From JAGQPD01 sp020426865 (lineage in GTDB: Bacteria > Planctomycetota > Planctomycetia > Pirellulales > Pirellulaceae): a stretch of DNA of 64,000 nucleotides. This document shows positions 10,314-19,046 of this stretch, in pieces; within the stretch, counting starts at the first letter, position 1; each line of letters starts with the position of its first letter. The DNA lies in contig JAWKTN010000015.1 of assembly GCA_041399065.1 (NCBI GenBank), positions 1-64,000 on the forward strand, written 5' to 3'. The position numbers and the translations under genes are program-made. The notes beneath the pieces are model-generated. The model ran no database searches. It saw only the letters and a program-made list of their open reading frames with translations, and had not been told where the DNA came from.

Positions 10314-11096
10314 ATGACGTTTTCTCTGCTTCAATTGATGTTGGTCACAGGTTGGATCGCGTTGTATTGTCTTTGTCTGCTTCACCCCACATCTCTTTTT
10401 GCCAATTCGTTCGCGGCGCTCCACAATGGGTTATTTGCGTTGGCGGTGTTTGTGGCCGTCGAAATCCCCTCACGTTCACGTTGCTTCCTCAGCGTCTTTT
10501 CTTGTGCGTTCCTCGCTGGCATACCCACGGGTTACGCGTTGACCAACATGATATGGTGGTACGATTTCGAAACCGGTCTAGTGAGGGGAACAAGCTACGA
10601 TTCATTTTGCGAATGGGTCTTTTTTGTTTTGCCGATGCTACCTATTGGATTCGGATTCATCTACATTTGTGCGATCACCCTGGTCGCGACATTGTGGGTG
10701 AAGCTGAAACGTTCCCACAAAGGACATCGGATATCCTTATTATCGTGGGAATGGCTGCAGGCGGGAATTGCCGTACCCATTCTCCGTCGCTTTGAGGAAA
10801 TGCCGTTCAGTTGGAGATTACTCATAGCCATCCCAATGGCAACTCTCGGTATCGTTATGGCGGGGATTGGCATCCTTGCCCCCATGGCATCATCTGCCGA
10901 GATTGAATTCCTTGTTCCTAATCCAGGGCAAACGACGATTCTGATCCTCGGCACGGTAGTGGTTGCGGATGGACTGCGTTTGGCTTATGGCGAATGGTGT
11001 CGATTCGTCACATTGTTTGTCATGGCGATTGCGGGTTACTTTGCGGCAGTCGCGAGCGGGATCAGTGAGCCGTTCTTGCACATTGCCGCTCGGTGA
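10314..11096 (+). CDS. Polytopic membrane protein, unknown function
   Basis: 260 residues with about six hydrophobic segments (residues roughly 3-23, 35-50, 58-78, 100-127, 165-192 and 228-252). The first segment directly follows the initiator Met (MTFSLLQLMLVTGWIALY), a layout common in planctomycete inner-membrane proteins of unknown role. No catalytic or transport motif was found. The start has no clear ribosome-binding site, so it could lie a little further downstream. It is followed after 140 bases by L-fuconate dehydratase on the same strand but there is no evidence of a shared operon. Confidence 0.6.
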   Translation: MTFSLLQLMLVTGWIALYCLCLLHPTSLFANSFAALHNGLFALAVFVAVEIPSRSRCFLSVFSCAFLAGIPTGYALTNMIWWYDFETGLVRGTSYDSFCEWVFFVLPMLPIGFGFIYICAITLVATLWVKLKRSHKGHRISLLSWEWLQAGIAVPILRRFEEMPFSWRLLIAIPMATLGIVMAGIGILAPMASSAEIEFLVPNPGQTTILILGTVVVADGLRLAYGEWCRFVTLFVMAIAGYFAAVASGISEPFLHIAAR

Positions 11097-11236
11097 CTTG
11101 CTCTTCGCGAATGCGACGTGCGCCGCGCTGTCGACGTCGAGCGGCCTAAGATTCGGCGGCCGGGTGCTTGTGCTAACGACGCGATTTACCACAATGACGC
11201 GTGAGGCGAGAGCTTTTGCGGGATAGAAATCACGAG

Positions 11237-12562
11237 ATGGCAAACGGTATGAAAACGACAATCACTGGATTTACGACTCGCGACGTCCGATTTCCGACAT
11301 CGCTGCATTTGGATGGGTCGGATGCGATGAATGAGGCACCGGACTATTCCGCCGCCTATGTCACGCTCCACACCAGCGACCCTCAGCTTGCCGGCGATGG
11401 GTTCACGTTCACGATCGGTCGCGGCAACGAGCTATGCGTCGCTGCCATCAACACGTTGGCGCCAGTGACGATCGGAATGGACATTGATGCGTTCGGCGAA
11501 GACCCCGGTGCGTTCTGGCGTCGGCTGACGGGCGATAGCCAGTTGCGATGGACGGGCCCTGAAAAAGGAATTATTCACTTGGCCACGGCCGCCGTTGTCA
11601 ACGCCATGTGGGATCTCTATGCCAAGCGTCGGCAGCAGCCACTTTGGCGATTGTTGTGCGGACTATCGCCCGAACAAATCGTTGCCTGTATCGACTTTCG
11701 TTACCTCACCGACGTCTTGACTCCGGCTGAGGCGACAGAGCTTTTGCAGGCCAATGTGCCGACACGGCAGCAGCGCATCGAGCAGTTGCTAAGCAAGGGC
11801 TATCCGACTTATACCACTTCGGCGGGATGGCTCGGGTATTCGGACGACAAGCTACGCCATCAATGCCGCGATTTGATGGCGCGGGGGTGGTCGCACTTCA
11901 AGGTCAAAGTCGGTCGGAACCTCGAGGACGACGTGCGACGATGTCGCATCATCCGCGAGGAGATCGGGTACGAGCGTCGGTTGATGTTGGATGCCAATCA
12001 AGTGTGGGACGTACCGCAAGCCATTGAATGGATGCGACATTTGGCCGAATTCCAACCGTGGTTCATCGAAGAACCCACGTCGCCCGACGACATCCTGGGG
12101 CATGCCACGATTGCCCGATCCATCGCTCCCATCAAAGTGGCCACCGGAGAGATGTGTCATAACCGCGTGATGTTCAAGCAGTTCATGCAGGCCGGCGGCA
12201 TGCAGATCTGTCAGCTGGACAGTTGTCGGGTCGGTGGAGTCAACGAGGTGATGGCGGTTCAGCTTTTGGCGCATAAGCTGGGTGTTCCCGCCTGTCCTCA
12301 TGCCGGAGGCGTGGGGCTTTGCGAATACGTGCAGCACCTGGCGATGTTCGACTATGTTTGCATCAGCGCTTCGCTCGAGGACCGGTTGGCAGAATACGCC
12401 GACCATCTCCACGAGCATTTCGTGGCACCGGTCGTTATGAAGAATGGCTGCTACATGCCGCCCACCGTGCCGGGATATAGCGCGACGATGCTCGATGAGT
12501 CCCTTGCGAAATTTGCATTCAGTGACACTACTTCAGGGACTGCTCGATCGTCTGCAAGCTGA
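11237..12562 (+). CDS. fucD: L-fuconate dehydratase (enolase superfamily)
   Basis: Catalyses dehydration of L-fuconate to 2-keto-3-deoxy-L-fuconate in the non-phosphorylating L-fucose pathway. The sequence keeps the family's active-site set: KVKVG with the two lysines, metal ligands in LMLDANQVWD, FIEEPTSPDD and ATGEMCHNR, and the His of CPHAGGVGLCE. The N-terminal capping region (ITGFTTRDVRFPTS) and the total of 441 residues fit FucD rather than mandelate racemase in general. ATG at 11237 was chosen; ATG 11249 is possible. The last 35 bases overlap the convergent DUF6786 gene. With the PfkB kinase and the GH141-like protein nearby, it suggests use of fucose-containing glycans. Confidence 0.9.
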   Translation: MANGMKTTITGFTTRDVRFPTSLHLDGSDAMNEAPDYSAAYVTLHTSDPQLAGDGFTFTIGRGNELCVAAINTLAPVTIGMDIDAFGEDPGAFWRRLTGDSQLRWTGPEKGIIHLATAAVVNAMWDLYAKRRQQPLWRLLCGLSPEQIVACIDFRYLTDVLTPAEATELLQANVPTRQQRIEQLLSKGYPTYTTSAGWLGYSDDKLRHQCRDLMARGWSHFKVKVGRNLEDDVRRCRIIREEIGYERRLMLDANQVWDVPQAIEWMRHLAEFQPWFIEEPTSPDDILGHATIARSIAPIKVATGEMCHNRVMFKQFMQAGGMQICQLDSCRVGGVNEVMAVQLLAHKLGVPACPHAGGVGLCEYVQHLAMFDYVCISASLEDRLAEYADHLHEHFVAPVVMKNGCYMPPTVPGYSATMLDESLAKFAFSDTTSGTARSSAS

Positions 12563-13841
12563 CGCCCAGTACCTTTTTCGAGATTACATCGAGTTGCTCG
12601 ATGTCTCCCTCGAAGTGATAGGTCTCCTGAATGTGTTCGGCGGATTGGCTGGGACCCAGTGCCAACGCAGGGCTGGAAGTTTCCAATTCGTAAAATGGTC
12701 CCAACGGCTTTCCGCCAGGTGTCGGGGCTCCATCGTTGTAAGCGTTGACCACATCGCCAGCAAAGGGCCTGTCTTGCAGCTCCCACATGGAATTGACGTA
12801 GTCGGTAACGCCCCGTTCTGGTTGATTGAACTTCACGATCGTCAACACTTTACGGGCGGCATCGTAGCTGCCACAAACATCGGTTGCAACTCGCGGCGGC
12901 ACGCCGATCTTCGATCGAAATGTGCCGTCACCGGAAAAGAAGATGTGTCCTTGTGACACCTTCAGCCGCTCGGCAGGGACCTTGCCAAAATACGTGTCGT
13001 TGACAACTGCGGACGACTCGGCGAAATCTTTGTTGTGGCGATATGGAATCACAACCGTCGTCGCCGGGCCAGGCTTGTACATACCTAACAGCCAGATCGA
13101 TAACAGTCCCGTTTCCTTCGTCCAGGCCTTGTTGCCAGTATTCGTCAACTTATTGCTGGTGCGATATCCAACCAAACGCACGCCATCGCTCGCTACGTCG
13201 AGTTGCAGCGAGTTGCGCGCATTTGTGGCATCGATCAACTCGATCCGGCGCTCGATGGACAGCTGAAAGACAGTCTTGGAATAGTTTGTCAACGTCGCCA
13301 GCTTACGGAATGCAACGCTGCGATCGTCTTGACTTGCCACATCGAATGGTTCGGTGTCGATCAGTGCGGGAGTGGCCCAGTCGGCAAATTCGAATTTGGC
13401 GCCCGGCTGGAAAAAGATGCTGAATTGCCCCCCTTCGGGCCCCAGCCAAAACCGTTCTTCACCGCCGTAGACGTTAATCTGCGGGGCAATTTTCCCGGAT
13501 GTAATATGCTCGTAGTTGATCCAGCCAAAGCTGGTGCCACTGCTGCCACTGGCCGACGACGTCATCACTCGCCCTTGATACGCCGGCACGATTGCCACCT
13601 GAGCTCCGCCATCTGCGGACTGCAGTACGATGGTCGGCGCATGCTTCTTCAAGAACAAAACGTCTTCGCCAAAGTTTTTTTCAGGGCTTGCGTCGATGTT
13701 CGGCGAATCGTCGGCGACGGACCATGTCGGCACGAGAACGAGATGAATGGAAAGGACACACGCCACGAAGACCGATTCCACAATCGCTCGTCGGCCACGA
13801 TTTGTATTCAGTATCACGCCACGAACTCCGAAAATTGTCAT
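12528..13841 (-). CDS. Secreted DUF6786-type protein
   Basis: 437 residues with a long N-terminal signal region (basic start, hydrophobic VFVACVLSIHLVLVPTWSVA, cleavage expected near residue 43). The central block FGWINYEHITSGKIAPQ followed by NVYGGEERFWLGPEGGQFS is the hallmark I associate with DUF6786, a family of secreted proteins in Planctomycetes and Bacteroidetes that resembles the galactose-mutarotase-like beta-sandwich. No catalytic residues are known to me, so function stays open; sugar binding or mutarotation is an inference from the fold. It is convergent with fucD, with 35 bases of overlap. Confidence 0.7.
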   Translation of the reverse strand: MTIFGVRGVILNTNRGRRAIVESVFVACVLSIHLVLVPTWSVADDSPNIDASPEKNFGEDVLFLKKHAPTIVLQSADGGAQVAIVPAYQGRVMTSSASGSSGTSFGWINYEHITSGKIAPQINVYGGEERFWLGPEGGQFSIFFQPGAKFEFADWATPALIDTEPFDVASQDDRSVAFRKLATLTNYSKTVFQLSIERRIELIDATNARNSLQLDVASDGVRLVGYRTSNKLTNTGNKAWTKETGLLSIWLLGMYKPGPATTVVIPYRHNKDFAESSAVVNDTYFGKVPAERLKVSQGHIFFSGDGTFRSKIGVPPRVATDVCGSYDAARKVLTIVKFNQPERGVTDYVNSMWELQDRPFAGDVVNAYNDGAPTPGGKPLGPFYELETSSPALALGPSQSAEHIQETYHFEGDIEQLDVISKKVLGVSLQTIEQSLK

Positions 13842-14160
13842 TGTCTTGTTTTTCGCTCGATCATTCTACATCATCCAACACCAGCCGCGGCAGCTGTTCG
13901 TAAGCCCCGGCGGTGGCCCGCAATTCCGAAGACTAAATGCGCGTATTCGGGAGAGTCTAGCGTAACTTTTGCGTGCTTCCGTGACAACTTCCCCAGGGGA
14001 ATCGCAGGAAACGGACGCCTACGAAGTGTAGCACCGTTCGTCGGCACCGTTGCGTTTCGAGGTGACTCGATTACATTGTGTGCTCAGCGGCCCTGCCGGC
14101 TATCGGCTATGATACTCCCAAGTACGGTGAGTTCATTCGCGTCATATCTGTGAGTCCAAC
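13842..14160. promoter_or_regulatory. Divergent intergenic region with a palindrome
   Basis: Region between the divergent DUF6786 and CRTAC1 genes. TTCCCCAGGGGAA (13989-14001) is a perfect 6+1+6 palindrome and could be an operator; no -35/-10 pair is convincing. Confidence 0.35.
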
Positions 14161-17100
14161 GTGGGCAGTCCACATCGCCAATTTACATTGATTAGTCTGC
14201 AGTTTCTTTTGCTTGTCGCCGCGTGCGCGCCGAGGGAACCGGAGGGCGAAGTCGAGTCGAATGGGACGGAGGGACGCGACGAAGCGGTCACGGCGAACAT
14301 AGGAGATCGGGATGCGGGCGAGTCATTGATCCGTCGCACGAAGTTGAAGGATGGCGTGAAGGGAACTGGGTTTCGGCGTTTGACCGCCCGAGAGTCAGGA
14401 ATCGATTTCGTCAATGCGTGGACGCCACCTCCCCAATATAAAGAAATGCTAGCGTTCACGGGTGCGGGTGCCGCGTTGGGAGATTACGATGCTGACGGAT
14501 TGTGTGACATTTTCCTTACCAGGCCCTTTGGTGGTGCGCGTCTTTATCGCAATCTTGGTGACCTCAAATTCACCGATGTTACGGCCACGTCGGGGCTCGC
14601 GGGCGAAACCACGTGGTCCAGTGGTGCGTCCTTCGCCGATGTCGACGGGGACGGTGATTTAGACCTGTTCGTCTGCGGCTACGACACTGCTAATCGACTG
14701 TACATCAATTACGGCGACGGCACATTTTCCGAAGAAGGGGAGCGGCGCGGCGTCGACTTCGTCGGCTCGTCGGTCATGATTGCTTTCGCCGATTACGATA
14801 ACGACGGGGACCTCGATGCGTACCTGGCGACGAACCGCTTTGTAAGCGAAGCCGAATCGCAAAAGATGATCGAACAAAACCATCAAGGACGCAAGTTCTA
14901 CACGGTGAGGAACGGCCGCGTGGAAATCCTTCCCGAGGCGGAGGAAGTACTCGACGTGATCGCACTGCCGGGCGGTAAGAAGGTTAGTTTCGTTCGCACC
15001 GGCCAGTTCGCTCGGTTCTACGAGAACGACGGTAGGGGGTTTTTCACCGATGTCGGTGAACGGGTCGGTGTCCGAGAAACCGGGCTTACGCTTTCGGCAA
15101 GCTGGTGGGACTACAATGCCGACGGGTTCGCGGATCTCTATGTCGCAAACGATTTTTACGGATCCGATCGGTTGTATCATAACAATGGCGACGGGACGTT
15201 TCGGGATGTCGCCAATGAGTGTTTACCGGAGACGCCCTGGTTCTCCATGGGGACTTGCGTGGCCGACATCAACAACGATGGCCAGCTCGACCTGATAGCC
15301 ACTGATATGTCGGGATCGACGCACTACAAAAGGCACCTCATCATGGGTGATCTATCCGACGAGTACTGGTTCATGGACACCTCGCAGCCGCGACAGATCC
15401 GACGCAACAGTCTCTTTGTCAACGTCGGACACGGACATTTCATAGAGGCTGCTTGCCTGGCCGGTGTCGCGGATACCGATTGGACTTGGTCGCCAAAACT
15501 TGGTGATCTCGATTGCGACGGGTTCGTCGACCTGTTTATTAGCAACGGCATGACACGGGACTGGCTTAACAGCGACTTGATCGCCCAATCCGAACGAGAA
15601 GGTCGCTTGGTTACCGAGGACGATTCGGAGCTGCGACGTGATACGAATTTCGCCTTCCGGAATCGGGGTGATCTGCGATTCGACAATATTGGAGAAGCCT
15701 GGGCCCTGGCAGAGGCACGCGTCGGGTTCGCCGCGGCAATGGGGGACCTCGACAACGATGGCGATCTGGATCTCGTCGTAAACAACTTTGACGAAGAACC
15801 AAGCGTATTGCGCAACGACCTCGAAGTTGAAAACCGCGTGATCGTGCATTTGTTGGGCGACCGTAGCAATCGCCATGGGTTGGGGGCAATCGTCACGGCA
15901 TCATCCGGTGAATGGCAACAGGCACAATACGTCACGGCATCCCGCGGCTTTATGGCCAGCGACACTCCAGTGGCACATTTTGGCTTGGGGGCGTTTTCGA
16001 AAATTGACCAGTTGACGGTCCGCTGGCCAAGCGGGATTCAACAGACGATCAAAGACCTTGAGGCAAACTACGCTTACACAATTCGCGAAGGGGAAGCGGT
16101 AACCGTCCGCCAAGATAGTGCGTCTCTCAACAACGCGCCGCCCCACCCCCCCCTGTTCGTTCGCAATCATCAGCTTGCAGCTCGTCATGTCGAACAAACC
16201 TATGACGACTTTGGGCAACAGCCTTTGCTCCCCCGTAAGCTTTCGCAACTCGGCCCTGGGCTCGCCGTTGCCGACGTAAACGGTGATGGCGTGGAAGACC
16301 TCTTTGTGGGCGGGGGGACAGACTCACCGGGCAGCTTGTGGGTTAGTTCTGGAAACAGTTATCAGGACTCGCATGCCGAGTGTTTCGCCGAGCATCGACT
16401 CTGTGAAGATATGGGTGCGATATTTTTTGATGTCGATAATGATGATGACATGGACCTGTATGTGGTCAGCGGCGGGGTCGAGTGTTCGCCGGGCTCGGAA
16501 TTGCTACGCGACCGTTTGTATTTGAATTCCGGGAACGGACAATTCGTATTGGCGCCCACCGATGCACTCCCGGACGTGCGCGACAGTGGCGGATGCGTCG
16601 CGGCATGCGATTACGACCACGATGGTGATATCGATCTCTTCGTCGGCGGTCGTACCGTGCCGGGCAAATACCCTCTGCCGCCAACAAGCCGATTGCTTAG
16701 AAACGAAACCGATGCCGACTCGAACATCATACGGTTTGTCGAGGTAGCGGCAGGTCTGCCAGCCAGTTTGACCGCATCGGGGATGGTCACGTCGGCAGTA
16801 TGGTCCGATGTTGACAACGACGGGCATTCCGATCTGCTGGTGACGTATGAGTGGGGACCGATCCGGTGCTTTCTCAACAAACAGGGGGCCTTGACCGAGG
16901 CAACAGTGGACGCGGGGTTGTCTGATGTGCTTGGTTGGTGGAACGGTATCACGGGGGGCGATATCGATAACGATGGCGATATGGACTTCGTCGTGACCAA
17001 TTTCGGGTGGAATTCACCGTACTTCGCTGCCCGTGACCAGCCGCTGTCCATCTATTACGGTGACTTCGGACATAACGATCGCATGCAGGTCGTGGAGACC

Positions 17101-17934
17101 ATGCGGTCAGCCGACCGAGATCTCCCGCTGCGGCGAAAAGAAATGCTCCAGTCTCAACTGCCCTTTATTGCCGATCAGGTCCCGACCTATCATGACTACG
17201 CGATGGCAAGTATCGACACCATCCTAGGCGAATCCGTCGTCGCGGACGCGAACGTGTTGTCGGTGAACAACTTGTCGACCGGCGCGTTGATCAACGACGG
17301 CACCGGCCGATTTCACTTTCAACCGTTCCCCAGATTGGCACAGGTCGCCCCGTCGTTCGGCGCTCAGCTCGTAGACGTCGACGACGACGGATTCTTGGAT
17401 GTCTATCTGGTTCAGAATTTTTCCATGCCCAACCGAGATATCGGCCGCACTTGTGGCGGCGTTAGCCAGTTGTTAATTGGAAACGGTGACGGTACGTTCC
17501 AACCTATGACGCCCGCAAGCAGTGGATTGATTGTATCGGAAGATGCACGAAGTGTAATCGTGACCGATGCAAATCGCGATGGTTGGCCCGATTTTGTCGT
17601 CGGGGTCAATAACGATCACACGCAACTTTGGGAGCGACGTTCGGAATCTGCATCTACGCCCGCCGGTGAGCTCGAACGGAAAGGGGCACTCGTCCGCTTG
17701 TCGGCGCCGGACGCGATTAAGATCGGTGCCAGAGTTACTGTAAGGCATGCTGACGGGCGCACGCAATCACGTGAAGTCCACTGCGGAGAGGGTTATTTGA
17801 GCCAATCAACGCGCGATTTGTTCTTCACGGTCCTTCCATCGCCCGTGCAGCAGATCGAGGTTCGCTGGGCGGACGGCCAGTCGTCTGTTAGCGACGTGCA
17901 AGATGGCCGGTTTCCCGCGATCATCACCCGATAA
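14161..17934 (+). CDS. CRTAC1-family lipoprotein (FG-GAP/VCBS repeats, ASPIC/UnbV)
   Basis: A 1,257-residue exported protein that starts at GTG and has a lipoprotein signal (ISLQFLLLVAAC, lipobox Leu-Val-Ala-Ala-Cys), so it is likely anchored by lipid. It contains many FG-GAP/VCBS beta-propeller repeats with Ca-binding D-x-D-x-D-G loops (for example DYDADGLCD, DVDGDGDLD, DLDNDGDLD), an ASPIC/UnbV domain near residues 560-640 (HGLGAIVTASSG, HFGLGAF, VRWPSGIQQT) and, after a second set of repeats, a second ASPIC-like piece near the C-terminus (VRWADGQSS). Such proteins are abundant in planctomycetes and thought to bind ligands or partners at the surface. No enzyme function is shown. The next gene is convergent, only 8 bases away. 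Confidence 0.88.
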   Translation: MGSPHRQFTLISLQFLLLVAACAPREPEGEVESNGTEGRDEAVTANIGDRDAGESLIRRTKLKDGVKGTGFRRLTARESGIDFVNAWTPPPQYKEMLAFTGAGAALGDYDADGLCDIFLTRPFGGARLYRNLGDLKFTDVTATSGLAGETTWSSGASFADVDGDGDLDLFVCGYDTANRLYINYGDGTFSEEGERRGVDFVGSSVMIAFADYDNDGDLDAYLATNRFVSEAESQKMIEQNHQGRKFYTVRNGRVEILPEAEEVLDVIALPGGKKVSFVRTGQFARFYENDGRGFFTDVGERVGVRETGLTLSASWWDYNADGFADLYVANDFYGSDRLYHNNGDGTFRDVANECLPETPWFSMGTCVADINNDGQLDLIATDMSGSTHYKRHLIMGDLSDEYWFMDTSQPRQIRRNSLFVNVGHGHFIEAACLAGVADTDWTWSPKLGDLDCDGFVDLFISNGMTRDWLNSDLIAQSEREGRLVTEDDSELRRDTNFAFRNRGDLRFDNIGEAWALAEARVGFAAAMGDLDNDGDLDLVVNNFDEEPSVLRNDLEVENRVIVHLLGDRSNRHGLGAIVTASSGEWQQAQYVTASRGFMASDTPVAHFGLGAFSKIDQLTVRWPSGIQQTIKDLEANYAYTIREGEAVTVRQDSASLNNAPPHPPLFVRNHQLAARHVEQTYDDFGQQPLLPRKLSQLGPGLAVADVNGDGVEDLFVGGGTDSPGSLWVSSGNSYQDSHAECFAEHRLCEDMGAIFFDVDNDDDMDLYVVSGGVECSPGSELLRDRLYLNSGNGQFVLAPTDALPDVRDSGGCVAACDYDHDGDIDLFVGGRTVPGKYPLPPTSRLLRNETDADSNIIRFVEVAAGLPASLTASGMVTSAVWSDVDNDGHSDLLVTYEWGPIRCFLNKQGALTEATVDAGLSDVLGWWNGITGGDIDNDGDMDFVVTNFGWNSPYFAARDQPLSIYYGDFGHNDRMQVVETMRSADRDLPLRRKEMLQSQLPFIADQVPTYHDYAMASIDTILGESVVADANVLSVNNLSTGALINDGTGRFHFQPFPRLAQVAPSFGAQLVDVDDDGFLDVYLVQNFSMPNRDIGRTCGGVSQLLIGNGDGTFQPMTPASSGLIVSEDARSVIVTDANRDGWPDFVVGVNNDHTQLWERRSESASTPAGELERKGALVRLSAPDAIKIGARVTVRHADGRTQSREVHCGEGYLSQSTRDLFFTVLPSPVQQIEVRWADGQSSVSDVQDGRFPAIITR

Positions 17935-17942
17935 GACGTTCG

Positions 17943-18905
17943 CTACGGGCGAAGATCTTCCGGTATCTGGGGAGTCGCCCCGGCTTGCGAACAGACATAA
18001 GACGCCAGGCGACTTGCACGCCGATTGATGGTGTGCAACGGTTCGTCACTTAACAGGCCCATGGCCAATGCCGCGGTGAAGGCATCGCCCGCCCCGACGG
18101 TGTCGACAACTTCGGTCGGAATGCCTACCGATTCGTCGAGCTCGGAGCCACGCAATAGCACCGCACCGTCGGAACCGCGAGTAAATGCAATACATTGTAG
18201 GCCATAACGCGTCTGCAGCTGCCCCAACGCATCGTGCAGATCCCCGTGGATGCCGCAAAGCTGCATGAGTATCGGCAACTCCTCGTCGTTTAGCTTCAGC
18301 ACGTTTGCCAATTCCAACGACCGGAGGATTGTCTCGGTGGTGTAGAATGGCGGACGAAGATTGATATCGAAGATGCGGACGGCACTGGAAGAAGTTGCCG
18401 CCACAAACGTCTGGATGGCGTCTCGCGACCTGTCCGAACGTTGCGCCAGAGTACCAAAGCAAACCAGGTCCAACGACCTGGCAATGTCCGTCCACGCGTT
18501 ATCGCACACAAAATTGTCCCAGGCCGTGTCGGCGGCGAATTCGTAAGTAGGCTTTCCTTGGCTGTCAAGATGAACCGTGACGGTTCCTGTTACTTCATCA
18601 GCGGACCTTACCTGTGTGACATCGACGTCGTGCGACACGAGTGATGAAATTGCTCGCTGCCCCAAGTCATCCTTACCTACGGCGCCGACCATGAACACGT
18701 CCGCAAACGGCTTGGACAAGGCCGCGGCCATGCAGGCAAAGTTCGCGGGAGCACCTCCGAATCTCGGGCCATCAGGAAAGACATCCCAGAGAATTTCTCC
18801 AAGGCCGGCGATTCGCTTCCGCGGATTCAATGTTCCTCGTACTCCCTTTTGCTGGCGAGCCTGTTTGCGTAAGATTGTTGTCTGCATCGGCAAAAATGTG
18901 GCCAC
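17943..18905 (-). CDS. PfkB-family carbohydrate kinase (fructokinase-like)
   Basis: Ribokinase/PfkB fold enzyme of 320 residues. Signature 1 is present as RFGGAPANFACMAAAL near the N-terminus and signature 2 as DTVGAGDAFTAALAMGLL with the catalytic Asp near residue 275. The internal FDINLRPPFY and LKLNDEELP strings match fructokinases rather than KDG kinases. It would phosphorylate a ketose or related sugar in the cytoplasm. The reading frame begins with about 25 basic residues before the core (from RKRIAGLGEILWD); the real start may be internal. Divergent from the beta-helix gene at 19047. Substrate is uncertain; given fucD nearby, a fucose-derived product is worth testing. Confidence 0.85.
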   Translation of the reverse strand: MATFLPMQTTILRKQARQQKGVRGTLNPRKRIAGLGEILWDVFPDGPRFGGAPANFACMAAALSKPFADVFMVGAVGKDDLGQRAISSLVSHDVDVTQVRSADEVTGTVTVHLDSQGKPTYEFAADTAWDNFVCDNAWTDIARSLDLVCFGTLAQRSDRSRDAIQTFVAATSSSAVRIFDINLRPPFYTTETILRSLELANVLKLNDEELPILMQLCGIHGDLHDALGQLQTRYGLQCIAFTRGSDGAVLLRGSELDESVGIPTEVVDTVGAGDAFTAALAMGLLSDEPLHTINRRASRLASYVCSQAGATPQIPEDLRP

Positions 18906-19046
18906 AGACGCGGGCGTCGAATGCCCGACAGCCCCTGAATTGTAGTGGATTGCGATTGGCCGCGAAACAGGGTGCGACAGACATGGGCCGGACAGCGCTA
19001 CGTTCCGTCACGGCTGTGTTGCGTCACGGTCGAAAGAAAGAAATCA

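Noticed and set aside
9981..10424. 147-residue minus-strand frame near the membrane protein
   Set aside because: No start signal or motif, and it overlaps the better supported membrane protein.
15324..15965. Long antisense frames in the CRTAC1 gene
   Set aside because: They are shadows of the repeated Asp/Gly codons on the other strand.
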